This document shows positions 28,646 through 40,500 of a DNA stretch of 64,000 nucleotides, one piece after another. Position 1 is the stretch's first letter; every line of letters starts with the position of its first letter. A model generated the notes under the pieces. It was not told where the DNA came from. It saw only the letters and a program-made list of their open reading frames with translations, and ran no database searches. The translations under genes and the position numbers were made by a program. This DNA comes from Moringa oleifera (lineage: Eukaryota > Streptophyta > Magnoliopsida > Brassicales > Moringaceae): assembly GCA_021397835.1 (NCBI GenBank), contig JAJFZO010000094.1:2892501-2956500 (forward strand). The letters run 5' to 3'.

Positions 28646-29587
28646 TCACAATAAGGAAGAGAACAGAAAGAACACTGGCATAAAATTGGTCCTTGTATGA
28701 GTGGCTTTTCCGTGAATTGGCTAGTGATACTCAGGTTACGGTTAAGGGCACTGAGGTGTTCGTTTAGGCTTTTTTTTTTTTAATAATGATAATTTAAATA
28801 TTTTTAAAAATTTCAAATTAAAATTTATTATATAAAATTTTTATTTAAAATATTTTAATTTTTAAATATAATTTAATTTAATTTTAAGATTAATTTATCA
28901 AATTTTAAACATAAAAAATTGATTGATAACTTGAGAAAAACATTATGATTATAAGATTTTTATTTAAAATTTTATTAATAAAACTTAAATATAAAACTTT
29001 AGTTAATGATATTTTTTTAAAATAAAAAATACATTTAATTTTTTAATAAAATAATTAAGGACCCATTTTTATGATTTTGCCTTCCCCAGCTGCTATTGAT
29101 GTAGATATACATGCGGGCAAGTCTGGAACCCACTAAATAAAGTAAGAGGGAGCTTCCATGATGTAAAATTGATGTAGATGTGTATGTCCATAAGCCAAGC
29201 ACCCACTAATTTCAAGAAGAGAAAGATTATATCCCAAGAACAAAATTAGAATAAATAATATTTATAATCATATAATTGTTAATCCATTTTTTCTATCATG
29301 GGAATCAAGTGTCTTTAAGTCGATCAAATCATTCCAGTTTAAATTAAATTTTTACTTTCTATTTAATTTAGATTCGATCCAATTCAATTTTAATTCAATA
29401 AAAATTATAATCAAATAAATTGTTTGTGAAATTTATCTTATTAAATATGCCATATATATATATATGTGTTTAAAATCAAAGATAACATCTTTTACACGGT
29501 TGATTTACAATTCAAACTTTGTAAAAGGATATATAGGTTATACTTTATTCAAGCAGAAATTAATTTTAAAATTAGACATTGATTTTT
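28646..29587. other. AT-rich intergenic DNA upstream of the receptor kinase
   Basis: Beyond the kinase promoter this is low-complexity AT-rich sequence. No gene or recognised element was found. Confidence 0.5.
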
Positions 29588-30003
29588 TTTATTATTATTA
29601 TCTTTTGCAGCTATCGATCAAGCCAAATCAAACACACCTTTGGAGTTACATTAAAAATATAAGAATAATTGTAATCAACATTAATGTCACTATAAGAAAT
29701 CTAGGATGAGGAAAAGAGACGGTTTAAAGTCTAAATAAACTAAGACATCCTTTTGATCTAATTTTTAGTTTTAAATATGAATACAATGTTTTGCTTTATT
29801 ATTATTATCTTTTGCAGCTATCGATCAAGCCAAATCAAACACACCTTTGGAGTTACATTAAAAATATAAGAATAATTGTAATCAACATTAATGTCACTAT
29901 AAGAAATCTAGGATGAGGAAAAGAGACGGTTTAAAGTCTAAATAAACTAAGACATCCTTTTGATCTAATTTTTAGTTTTAAATATGAATACAATGTGTTG
30001 CTT
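29588..30003. repeat. 207-bp tandem duplication
   Basis: A unit of 207 bases occurs twice head to tail. Landmarks are TCTTTTGCAGCTATCGATCA at 29,601 and again at 29,808. The copies look identical apart from about one base near the 3' end (ATGTTTTGCT against ATGTGTTGCT), so the event is recent compared with the other repeats here. It is non-coding. Confidence 0.9.
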
Positions 30004-31915
30004 TCACCAAGCAAGTAGTACCCAAGAATTATATTTCATTTTATTTTCCCTTTTTTGCCTATCTGTTGGGTTGTCTTACTCGCCAACTCAAGTTGTTTGG
30101 GTTACTGGAATCTTTACATACGCATCTTAGACCTCGAATAGGTTATTTGTTTATTCATTTTTGGATATCTAATCTGAGGCAATACATCATTTGTTGTTTA
30201 GGATATGTTTTGTACTAGACAAAGAACCCTCAAGGGAAAAGTAAAAATATTTTTTTAAAAAAAAGGTAAAGAAAACCATTTTTCTACAACATAATAAATT
30301 TTTTTTAAAAAAATAAAATTAGATTAAATATATGAAAGATACAATCATCAATGTCAGATTAGAAGATTCTATAATAATTATTATTATTCCTAGTTTCCAC
30401 ACCTCAACGTCAATGCCCGGCCGGCCGCATAATATGCTTAATTTATTGTTGGATCCAACACAAAATAAATATCTATAATGACAATAATTTGGAGGATAAA
30501 GAACTTTTAATTTTGTGTGAGGTGAGAAAAATCATAATTGAGGGTGAAAAATCATGCTTTTGTGATCATTAATAATTTCATTATTATGATATTTTGATTA
30601 TTTTCTTTCTTATTAATAGGTTTGATAAGTTATGCTATATAATGATAAGATATTTTAGTTAAATATATTTAATTATCATGTTTGATATATTGAAAAGCAT
30701 TACTTGAGTCAAATACATGATAGTACTCGAATTTGATGGCACAAATTTTGGGTCAAAAATCAAGCAAGTTGTTGTTTGCTTTTATGTTGATTATTATTGG
30801 CAAACATAACATAATTTTAATTTTAGAGATTTCATTCACTTTAAAATGTGCTTTGCATGATTCTTAAATTTTATATAACATTTTTTTGGTGGGTATATTA
30901 TCGATATGAAATTGGATTCACTTCTTAGATTTTTTTTTTCAAAGTATCATTGTTTCCAAGTCTAGACACATCGGTCTTCACAAATTATTCAGAACTTGAA
31001 CTAGATCAATTGAGAAGAATTACTCAGCCTGCAAAAAGAGATACCTCTGATACTCAAGATAATAATTGGCATTCAAGTGAACATTAAGAGAGAAAGGGAA
31101 AGATACTTGTACCTTCTAGCTTTTAAGTAGATCTTTTGATTTAGATAAGTGAGAACTCTTGATTTAAAGGCATTGCATATGGGATTTTAGGCAAATATTA
31201 TGGAGAAGATATCTGGAGATCTTTAAGCATCGATTATGGTAAGATATTTTAGGTAATCTAGGTTGATCTTAGATTTTTTAGATAGTTCATTTGTTGGTTA
31301 ACTTGGTCTCATATCCATATTGTGTTGCAACTTAGAACTGTCAACGGAAGACTTACTCATGGGTATTCCGAACTGAATTGTTACCTTATGTTAACTATCA
31401 TTAATGGGTATGGTATTGTGCCTAAGTTACACTGCCTGGCGAGCTCTTGAGTTGAGCTAAGTGGTAAATGATATAAAGAGAAGCAATTGGTTTGGTATTG
31501 CTTAAATGACATCGCTTTTCTTGATAGGTGAGATATAGAATACATGTATAACACTTGCAACCTACAAAGTGTGAGAAGCAGGCTAACTTATAGGAAGCCT
31601 GCGTTTTCCAACTGAACTTATCCAATCTCAACCCTTGCATTTTCGATCATTGTTTAATGAAGGAAATTGAATGTTGAAACAGTGCCATTTCTAGAGTCTT
31701 TTGTTATGAGGATTCAAGACATTGTGGTTTATAGTTTGACTTATCGCATTCGTGCCTCTTCATTTAAGTGCTGCCATGTCTCGACGTTTAATTGATGATG
31801 TTAAACGTGGATAGGTTTTAATACTAAAAGCATAATTTAAATTTCATTACTTTATAACGTCTCTTTCTTTCTGCTTTTTTTCCTTGTCATTTCCTTGTTA
31901 ATCTCTTGATTTTGT
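30004..31915. other. Gene-poor repeat-derived DNA
   Basis: No convincing coding frame. From about 31,000 on the composition is less AT-rich and passes without a visible border into the gag-like relic at 31,916, so it may be the leader of that element. Confidence 0.4.
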
Positions 31916-32470
31916 GTGATTATGTTGTTTAATTTCGATGTGCTTCAACGTCTTGCTTGTTTTTCACATCTGTTTACCATTGCTCTAATTAGTTTTCTCT
32001 TCTTTTTTTTTTTGGTGAGTTTTTATATCCTTATATTGTTCTTCTTTATTTTGTTTTATGTAGAAAGAGGCAACAGATCTAAGGATGCATCTGAATGTGA
32101 AGATGAAGAAAATAAAAAAGGTTGAGGAGGGTTATGAGAAAATTATGATGGATGATGTGGTTTATGAGAGTACATCCTTCAAAATAAGCAATGAAATATT
32201 ATAGTAGATTAGGTTGAATTATGAAATTCTAGAGGGGGTAGAATTGATCATGGCTCGACTAAAAGATAGGCCTTGAATCCCTAAAATGGCTTCATATGTG
32301 TGTTTGAAAAGGCCATAGAGGGCAATTTAAGGCTTCTTATGCATGAGTTTCAATTGTACTTTTGCTGTGAGATAAAAATTTCTACCATCCAAGTGGCTCC
32401 TAATGGATGGCGATATTTAATGACTTTCCAAATCGTATGTCAGAAGCTCTAGTTCCTTTGTGATAATTTA
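31916..32470 (+). mobile_element. Gag-like domain relic of a plant retrotransposon
   Basis: Broken plus-strand frames give an acidic lead (ASECEDEENKKG), then LKDRP-IPKMASYVC, then L--MHEFQLYF-like remains and an APNGWRY-like stretch near 32,400. This order resembles the gag-like protein found in many plant gypsy and LARD elements. Several stops interrupt it. No LTR or pol was found nearby, so the type of element is uncertain. Confidence 0.4.
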
Positions 32471-32867
32471 GGATTTTTTTTTTTTTTTTTTTGCTGTATG
32501 AAAAGGATACATGCTTCATAGGTAGATATCATTATTGGTACCTTAGCCCACATAAGAGTTCTATTTTGAAACAAATGTTAAAAGGGTATATTGTCATTTG
32601 ATAAAGGCTAGGAGATAAGTTGTTTCTACTTAAAATGAGATAATTTGAAATTCTTTTATAACCACTGGCGCACTCTCGAGCCCTATGCATTCATAAAAAT
32701 TCTTCCCTTAATAACCTTTTCCCACTCTTAGACACGTTAAATTAATAGTTTAGGGCTAAGCTTGTTAGCACTTAGTTGAAGCTCTAGCTCCTCATAATCA
32801 ATCAAATAATTTTTAAAGATATATCATTTCACGCTATTTATAAGAACTAATCTGCCTTGACTTGGGA

Positions 32868-33375
32868 GTTGATGATAATCTTTCGTATTTAGGATTCTAA
32901 GAGGTAGACCCAATACCATATCGGTTACACATTCACCAATAAGATATTATATAAAATTTAGGCATATCTTAATCAAGTAAGGTATCTTTTAAAGTGAATG
33001 AGGCTTTTAAAAGATAAAGTCACGTGATGTATGCCAATAACAAGCAATGTCAAAGTCGACAATACTCCCTGCCACCAACTTTGAACACATCAATGTTATC
33101 GTGTGTGAAAATCAATGTGTTTAGAATTGGAGGTTGATGATACTCATTCATTTTTAAGGGATGGCAATTTCATATCACGGACACACCCACTAATAAGATA
33201 GTATATAAAGTTTAAGCACACCTTGATCATACAAGGGATCTTTTAGAGTGAATCAAGTCTCTACAGATAAATTTATGCAATGTGTGCCAATAGTAGCCAT
33301 TGTCAAAACAAACAACTCCTTATTCAATTTCAACATAAGGCTCCTGCCACTAACCTTAAGCATCATTATACATAT
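32868..33375. repeat. Diverged tandem repeat, two units of about 265 bp
   Basis: Units begin with GTTGATGATA at 32,868 and 33,133 and share stretches such as CCAATAAGATA/CTAATAAGATA, GATCTTTTA-AGTGAAT and ATGTGTGCCAATA. They differ at many sites and by small indels. It is non-coding and probably part of an old element. Confidence 0.6.
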
Positions 33376-34439
33376 CAATAGTAATTTTATGCATGAAATG
33401 ATTTAATCATTGGTGTTTTGATATTAATATGTTGATAAGTCATGCTTAATGGGCAAACATGTATTTTCATACCTCTGAAAATACATGTTACTTGTACATG
33501 TAGTGCCAAAGTTGACATTCAATGGATCAACTTTAGTTTATAAATCATAAATTTAAAAAATAAATCGTAATTTTCTATAAAAATTATCTAATTATGATTA
33601 TAGAGTGCTTAAAGGAGATAGAATAATTGAATCAAAACTAGAAAAAAAAAAAAACAACTTGTGTTATGATCTACATGCCTTGTAAGAAATAATTTTGCCA
33701 TTTTAAATCCAAAATGTAATTATTTTCAGTAGTATGAAAAATGTTATAATTAGATTATGGTGAGTTAGAGGCATTATAACTAAAGTTACTATTTGCATGG
33801 ATATTTTCATACATAGTTTTTACATTTTCATTCACTAATATTATTGTTCATAGATAAGAGAACGAAAAATAGTGATTTTTAAAAGAGATCTTTCTCTCAT
33901 GCTTAATAGACATTTGTATCGGAAAGTAATGAATAAAAGCATGTTTAGAAATTTCACATATCGGCTCTCCACTACTTCTCCAACAAAACTCTAGTTTTTT
34001 GCTTCATATCAAAGAAATCATAAATATTACTTTAGGGATCTCAAACACTTAAAATGACAAAAATAATTTCATGGAAGCGCTCTAAATTCAAACAAATTTA
34101 TAGAAGAAAATAAGATAGTTAAACGAGAATAAATGAATCTATTGTCTTTATGTAATTATAAAAAACTAAAATATTGTATTCATCATACAATTACATTAAT
34201 ATTACTATTAATTATGATTATCTTTAGTCATTGTAATTATGCACTTATAAGCAATTACGTTGAAACCATTTTGTACCATAATATTGTAGTAAAATGAATT
34301 TGGTGATTAACAATAAGCTCATAATTTGTTCTCATTCTATAGTTGTAGTAGACTAATTACCTAAATAATTAACTTATTTAGTAACCAAATTTTTATAATA
34401 ATGTAAAACTATTCTAATTTTTTCAATTGCAAATATTCA

Positions 34440-34800
34440 TTATTCCAAAATATTTTAAGATAAAATAAGGTTTTGAATAAAGGTGAAAATTAAGAAAGGA
34501 AGCTTTTTTTTTTTTTTTTTGGTTTAGTCACCTCGTTGTCGTTTCTTCTCTATTTCTCATAATGTTTTGGAGCGAATATTTACTGAGTATTTTGACAAGT
34601 TTTGTCACTTCTTTGATGGTTATGCAGGTTAGATCATTTAGTTTATTAGGCCAACTTTTATGGTTTTCATGGGGTAGCCTTAAGTGCTACTAAGTTGGTT
34701 GTTCATTCATTAGACATAGGAATAATCATTTAGACCTTTATAAGTTGGGCTTTAATATCTTTACCAAACATCTCTCTCACATTCAAGCCTGAAATGTTTA
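34440..34800. repeat. Left member of a weak direct-repeat pair
   Basis: Similar in order and wording to 36,440-36,790: ATTTTAAGATAAAATA, a long T run, GGTTTAGT, AGTTTTGTCA, and TTATAAGTTGGGCTT near the end. Divergence is high. The pair could be terminal repeats of an old non-autonomous element; 33,376-34,439 before it is featureless. Confidence 0.4.
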
Positions 34801-35579
34801 ACCAGCTTAGGATTGAAGAATTCTGAAGATAAGAGATTGAGACAGTAAGTTGAAAAGAGGTGGCACGCTAACTACATTAAATTTTTTGTTCCTTAGGGCA
34901 ATGGAATATTCTTATTTCGTGGAAGTATATCAAATGCATTGGTTTGTGGATATCTACGTGTGTCATCCTTGTATAATTTATTTTGTTTATGATCTTCGAA
35001 AAATGTTCTCTTTTTTCTTCTTCTAATCTTTCTTATTTGCCTATCGTATGATCATTTACTCACAACAAAGTCATCTTGTCCGCCATTGTTACCAGTTCAT
35101 GTGGATCATTTATGGTAGTAAACATATTTTATGGTTTAAATTACATGTAAAAAAAATTACTAATATTTCTGTCGTTACTCAGCACGTAGATGAATGTCTT
35201 AAGGGCTGAATTGCAATTCTTTTATGGGTTTAACCAAATTCTTTAGGCTTTGGAGTGGTTTTGTAGGCCTTTGACTTTACTTGATTTAAAACCTGTAACT
35301 TTTACGTATACCATTTCATATTTGATGTTAAAAAAATAATCTTGAAATGGATTTAGTAAAGATTATTACACAAGAATCTGATGCTTATTGGTTAATCAAA
35401 CTTAAACTAAAAAAAAGAAACCAAGGTACTAACTTGATTGTCTTATTAAAAGTTGACCTTAGAAAACCTATCGAAGATATCATGGCACAAAAAGCCGTAT
35501 TAAGCAATTAATCTATTATGGATTAAACTATGTGGTTTGTCTCATTTGTTAATTATGGAAGGTACAAACCAATCAAGTT

Positions 35580-36150
35580 AACTTAACGAAGGCTAAACTA
35601 GTGGACTGATATGTTGGATATTGAGCCCACAATACTAGTATACTTGCATAAGGCCGAGTTACAAAGTTGGTCACATTAAGCTAATAATAAAACTTAATAT
35701 ATTCTTATAGAAGGCCAAACTTAGAAGCTTGTCTATCAGATACCAAGGTAATAAACTTGGTATATTCTCATAGAAAATTAAGCTAAAAAGCTAGATTATA
35801 AAATATCGAGCCAAAAAACTTGGCATATTTGTATAAAAGACTCAGTTGGAAGGCTGGCTTGTAAGATAATAAGCTAAAATGCTTGGTATTTTTATATAAA
35901 CGAAATTGAGAAGCCGTTTTATGAGATACAAAGTTGATAAGCTTGGTACATTTGCATAGAAAATCAAGCGAAAAAGTTATAAAAAATTGAACCAATAAAC
36001 TAATATATAAAAAGTTAAGACAAGTTAATAAAAATCAAAATAGAATGAAAAGCAAAAGCAAGCTGAAAAGCTGTGAAAAATTGAGCTGATAAGCTAATAT
36101 GTGAAAAGTTAAGACAAATTAATAAAAATCAAAATAGAATGAAAAGTTAT
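35580..36150. repeat. Degenerate tandem repeat field, about 60-bp units then 92-bp units
   Basis: From 35,580 to about 36,000 a unit of roughly 60 bases recurs with heavy drift (AAGCTTGGTA or AACTTGGCATA followed by a TATA-rich stretch, AAG, then GCTNAAAAGCT). From about 35,966 to 36,150 a 92-base unit occurs twice with few differences. The phrase TTAAGACAA-TTAATAAAAATC marks the second type. It is non-coding. Confidence 0.6.
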
Positions 36151-36439
36151 ACCAACTAAAACTAGCCAAAATACAATTACTATTTATCAAGTAGAATCCT
36201 AAACTATGATTAACAAAAAAAAAATCAAAAATAAGCATCAAGAACTGAGAAGACAATTAAGCTGCAGAATAAACATAATCAAGCAAACTTGACCCAATTG
36301 GTGGAATAAAGTAAAAAAATAAGTAACTAGTTAGTTGTGTCTTTTCATCTAAGAAAATGAATACAAAATATACTTTCATAAGCCATTTGTTTCAATTAAA
36401 AAATTTAGTTTTTTGTCTAAATTTTGATGAACTGCGACA

Positions 36440-36790
36440 TATATTTTAAGATAAAATAGGGATTCTCGCAAAGATGAAAACTAAAAAATGAAACCAATTT
36501 TCTTTTTTTTCTTTGTCTTCAATTTATATATATATTTTTAATTATCTCCATAATAAGGTTTAGTTATCCTTTTTAAGGTTTTTTTTTTCATCAATCAAAG
36601 TGCTTTGAGATTAAACTTTGCTAAAAATGATTGATAAATCTTTCAATAAGTTTTGTCATTTTCTTGATAATTATGGGAGCTCAATCTATCAACTTCACAA
36701 AATAATCACAAATGCTGGATATGAGCTCAATAGCTTAAATCCTTATAAGTTGGGCTTCAATATTCTTACCAAACACAAAAACATAACACA
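36440..36790. repeat. Right member of the weak direct-repeat pair
   Basis: Counterpart of 34,440-34,800 in the same orientation, 2 kb away; the tandem repeat field lies between them. No primer-binding site is visible. Confidence 0.4.
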
Positions 36791-37507
36791 ATAAAACATT
36801 TGCAACAATGTTTTCCTTCGGCCATGAAAAGGCACACCAAACACAAACCAAACACGAAAAATTCGTATCACATTTTTGTCGCATTTTTAAATTTTTCTTT
36901 ATCGGGTTTCTTCTTCCCCATTAGGTTTGAAATTTTTCTTATAAAAATAGCTCAAGCTCTAATTATATCAAGAATCTTCATTGTTGATATTAGGGTTTGG
37001 ACCGATATTCACCTCCTTTTCTGTGTTACCATTTTCTCTTTCTTTCTTTTTTTTTTTTTTCTTCTTAATTGCAAGATTTGAACTCCCAGCTTGCCCTATT
37101 GATAATTTCTTCCTCTAAAGTCTTACCTGCTGTTTTTTTTACGGTAACAAGGAGGAAATTGTTATTTTTTGTGAAAGGAAATAAGATATTGATGAAAATA
37201 CTCTTCAATTGACATTAATTTTACATATGGCCAGAACTTGTGTTTCAAATTGCATCTCAGTTGAAATGTACGTGTACAATTAGAATCAATGTAATTTTAA
37301 ATTTTAAATTGGAATCAGAAAGAGAAAATAAAGGTTATTTTTAATATATTTTTTTTCATGGAAAGGAGCACGGGTAAATGTACCAACAGGTAAAAATGTA
37401 CATAAAATGTTAGACCAAAAACAGTCCCACTCAGGGGCCAGGGTTTTACAGGTTGGAGGTGTTCGAGTTTCAACCTTCCTGAGTGCCAGCCGAAGGCAGA
37501 AGCTCGG
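36791..37507. other. Upstream region of SDG40
   Basis: AT-rich and pyrimidine-rich sequence up to the SDG40 start codon. The last 100 bases are more balanced and likely contain the transcription start, but no clear TATA box was recognised. Confidence 0.4.
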
Positions 37508-40500
37508 ATGGAGCAAGAACAGGGAAACTTTGAAAGTTTTCTGAAATGGGCAGCGAAGCTTGGAATTTCGGACTCGCCTCATTCTGAAAGCACTGACTCA
37601 TGTTTGGGCCATTCGCTTACCGTTTCTCACTTCCCTTACGCAGGCGGGTATGCTGTGAAATTTTTCTTTTTCTTCTTCATGAATGACGGTTTCTTTATAA
37701 TCATTTGGTGTATATGTCATTTTGAAATTGGAATTGGAGCAGAAGAGGTTTGGGTGCTGCTCGTGATCTTAGAGAAGGAGAACTGATTCTCAGTGTCCCA
37801 AAGTCCGCCTTAATGACTAAAGAAAGTCTTTTGAAAGATCACAAGCTATCCCTTGCTATTGACAGGCATCCTTCACTCTCCTCTACCCAGGTTACCTATT
37901 CAAATGACTTCTCTTTATGTGGAGAAGACTTTAAAATTACAGTGTCAGTAGCAATTGGTGTGTGAGTTGAGAAAACAAGTATTATCGCATGATTGGGGTA
38001 AACATGTTTGTTTTATGTGATTTTAATACTTCTACACCAACAAGGAAAAAAGAAAATTGATTTATTCTTATTTCCTAATTACTTCTTTTAGGTTTCTTCT
38101 TAGGATTCAAACAGACAAGTCTATTTGCCAGGCAACCTTAATTGAATCTTTATACTTCTTTCTGTCTTTGCCTTTGCTTTGCAGATACTGGCTGTGTGTT
38201 TATTGAACGAAATGGGTAAAGGAAAGCTTTCACCATGGCACCCTTACTTGATGCACTTGCCGCACAGTTATGACATTCTCGCAACTTTTGGTGAATTTGA
38301 GAAGCAAGCATTACAAGTTCAGTATCTGATTATGAATTTTATTAGGTTTTGTTTGGTTAAGATCCCTTATCTCTAATTAAGAATATGTCAGTTAGTTTCT
38401 TTGCTCCCAAAAAAAAAACTTTTGAATTATCTCATATCATCGTTAGGTGGATGATGCCATTTGGGCTACAGAGAAAGCTGTACTGAAAGCAGAATCAGGG
38501 TGGAAAGAAGCTAGTGAGCTGATGAAAGAACTAAAGCTTAAGCCTAGACTTCTCAATTTTAAAGCATGGCTTTGGGCTTCTGCAACTGTGAGAAGACTTA
38601 ATCCATATGAATCCTTATCATTAGAAACTAGTGCATGTTATAATAGTTTCATAATCAATATATTGATACTGGTTTTAGTGAACAGGAATGATCTGGCAAG
38701 GTTGTCTTTCTTTATTTTTCTTTTAATATATAAAAATCTCCATTTTCCATGTCTAAATGCCACATCCATGTTGATAAACTTTCCTTGGGCAATACAGCTT
38801 CACAAAACAATTTCAACATCAAAATGGGTAGATGAGATACTTGAGGTTGTTTAATCATTTGACTTTTTGTCTCATTGAGTAGTTTACAGTTTTAATTGGT
38901 GCATTAGTTGTTATGTTTGCTGCATGAAATGGATTCATAGGGCCTTTTTTTTAGTTTTTTTTTTTTTCAGGTTTCTTCTTTCTTTTCTTATTTTTCAATA
39001 ATCCAAATTTTAAAACTTGATCCTGCTTAAAGATATCTTCTCGGACGTTGCACATACCATGGGATGAAGCTGGGTGTTTATGTCCTGTCGGAGACTTATT
39101 TAACTATGCTGCACCAGGAGGGGAGCCAAACGACTTTGCAAGTGTAGAGAGTTGGACGCACGCATGTTCACTGGAAGTGAGTCCACTGCTAAATAAGGAG
39201 GCTTTCGATAATACAAATGCAGATCAGTTTGAGGCTCATCTTCTGAGGTTAACAGATGGTGGGTTTGAGGAAGACCTTGCTTCATATTGTTTCTATGCAA
39301 GGAGGAACTATAAAAAAGGGGAACAGGTATTGCAAATCTCCTAAACTTTCTTTCAGGTGTGACGATGGTAGCTCCCTGGTGACCTTTTGTTCAATTGATT
39401 CATTATCTTTTATGTTTGTTGTGCTTCTTGTTTCATACTCTACATCTAAGAACAAATTAAAAAAAAAAAAAATTCCTGCAGTGAGTCAGCAAAATTACTT
39501 TAATGTTTAGATTTTGCTTCCATTGTGGACAAAATGATATCAATATGATTGGACTTGCTTTGATTGGGAATTTTAAAATTAATAACTTGTTGATTCTCTG
39601 ATTCCTGGTTGGTTTTGCTCCCAATCAAATGCTTTCAGATTTCTCTCCAGGAATAGGGATAACATATTTACTCAAAACGCTTTCTGTAATACCTTAAGTG
39701 TGAAAATCAGTGGTGCACGAGCCATGTTTCATTTTGAGTTTTTATCTGAAATCACCCTGTAATATTGGGACTTCATGCAATTGCAATTCGCATCTACATT
39801 TACAGTTGAGTAATTGCTCCCTTGCACTTTAACATTTATTCTGTTAACATTAACATAATCAATATGCCGTTACCAGTTTACCTTGGAATAAAATCAGTTT
39901 TAAAAGGATGCCATGAGAATCACCTTTCATTGGAAAAGATGTGACCTGAAAAATGAAAAGCATTTGCAGGTGCAATTGCCATTGAGAATATGTAGCAATG
40001 AGAAACCCTTCAAGAAGAATTAAAGACAATTGAATGACATCATACTGAATCTAGGAGAATAGACTTAAATGAAAAAAAAAAAGAACAAAGTTTCTCTCTG
40101 TCATCTTCTAGTTCAGACCACCCCCCCCCCCCCAAAAAAAAAAAAAAAATATTTAAATAGAAGTTAAGAAAATGTGATAATCATTATATGATCGTGGAAG
40201 ATATATTAGATATGAAATAGTTTTAAGGATTATTTTTTTCAAGGTGACTTGATTGAGTGACACTAAAAAAAACAAAAATAAAATATTAGGTGTGTCAACT
40301 CATAACAAAGCCTGAATTAGTTCTCATAAAACATACTGGGAAGAAAACTTGGACTCCTGAAAATCTGGTCAAAACTTAGATTAGTTATAACTTATTTTGC
40401 CTGAAAAACAATAGCGTGAAACAAACTGTACACCTGCTGGTGAACCAGTGGGCTCTGGTGGTGCTGAAGGATCTTGCAAGTGGTGGCAGAAATACAATCT

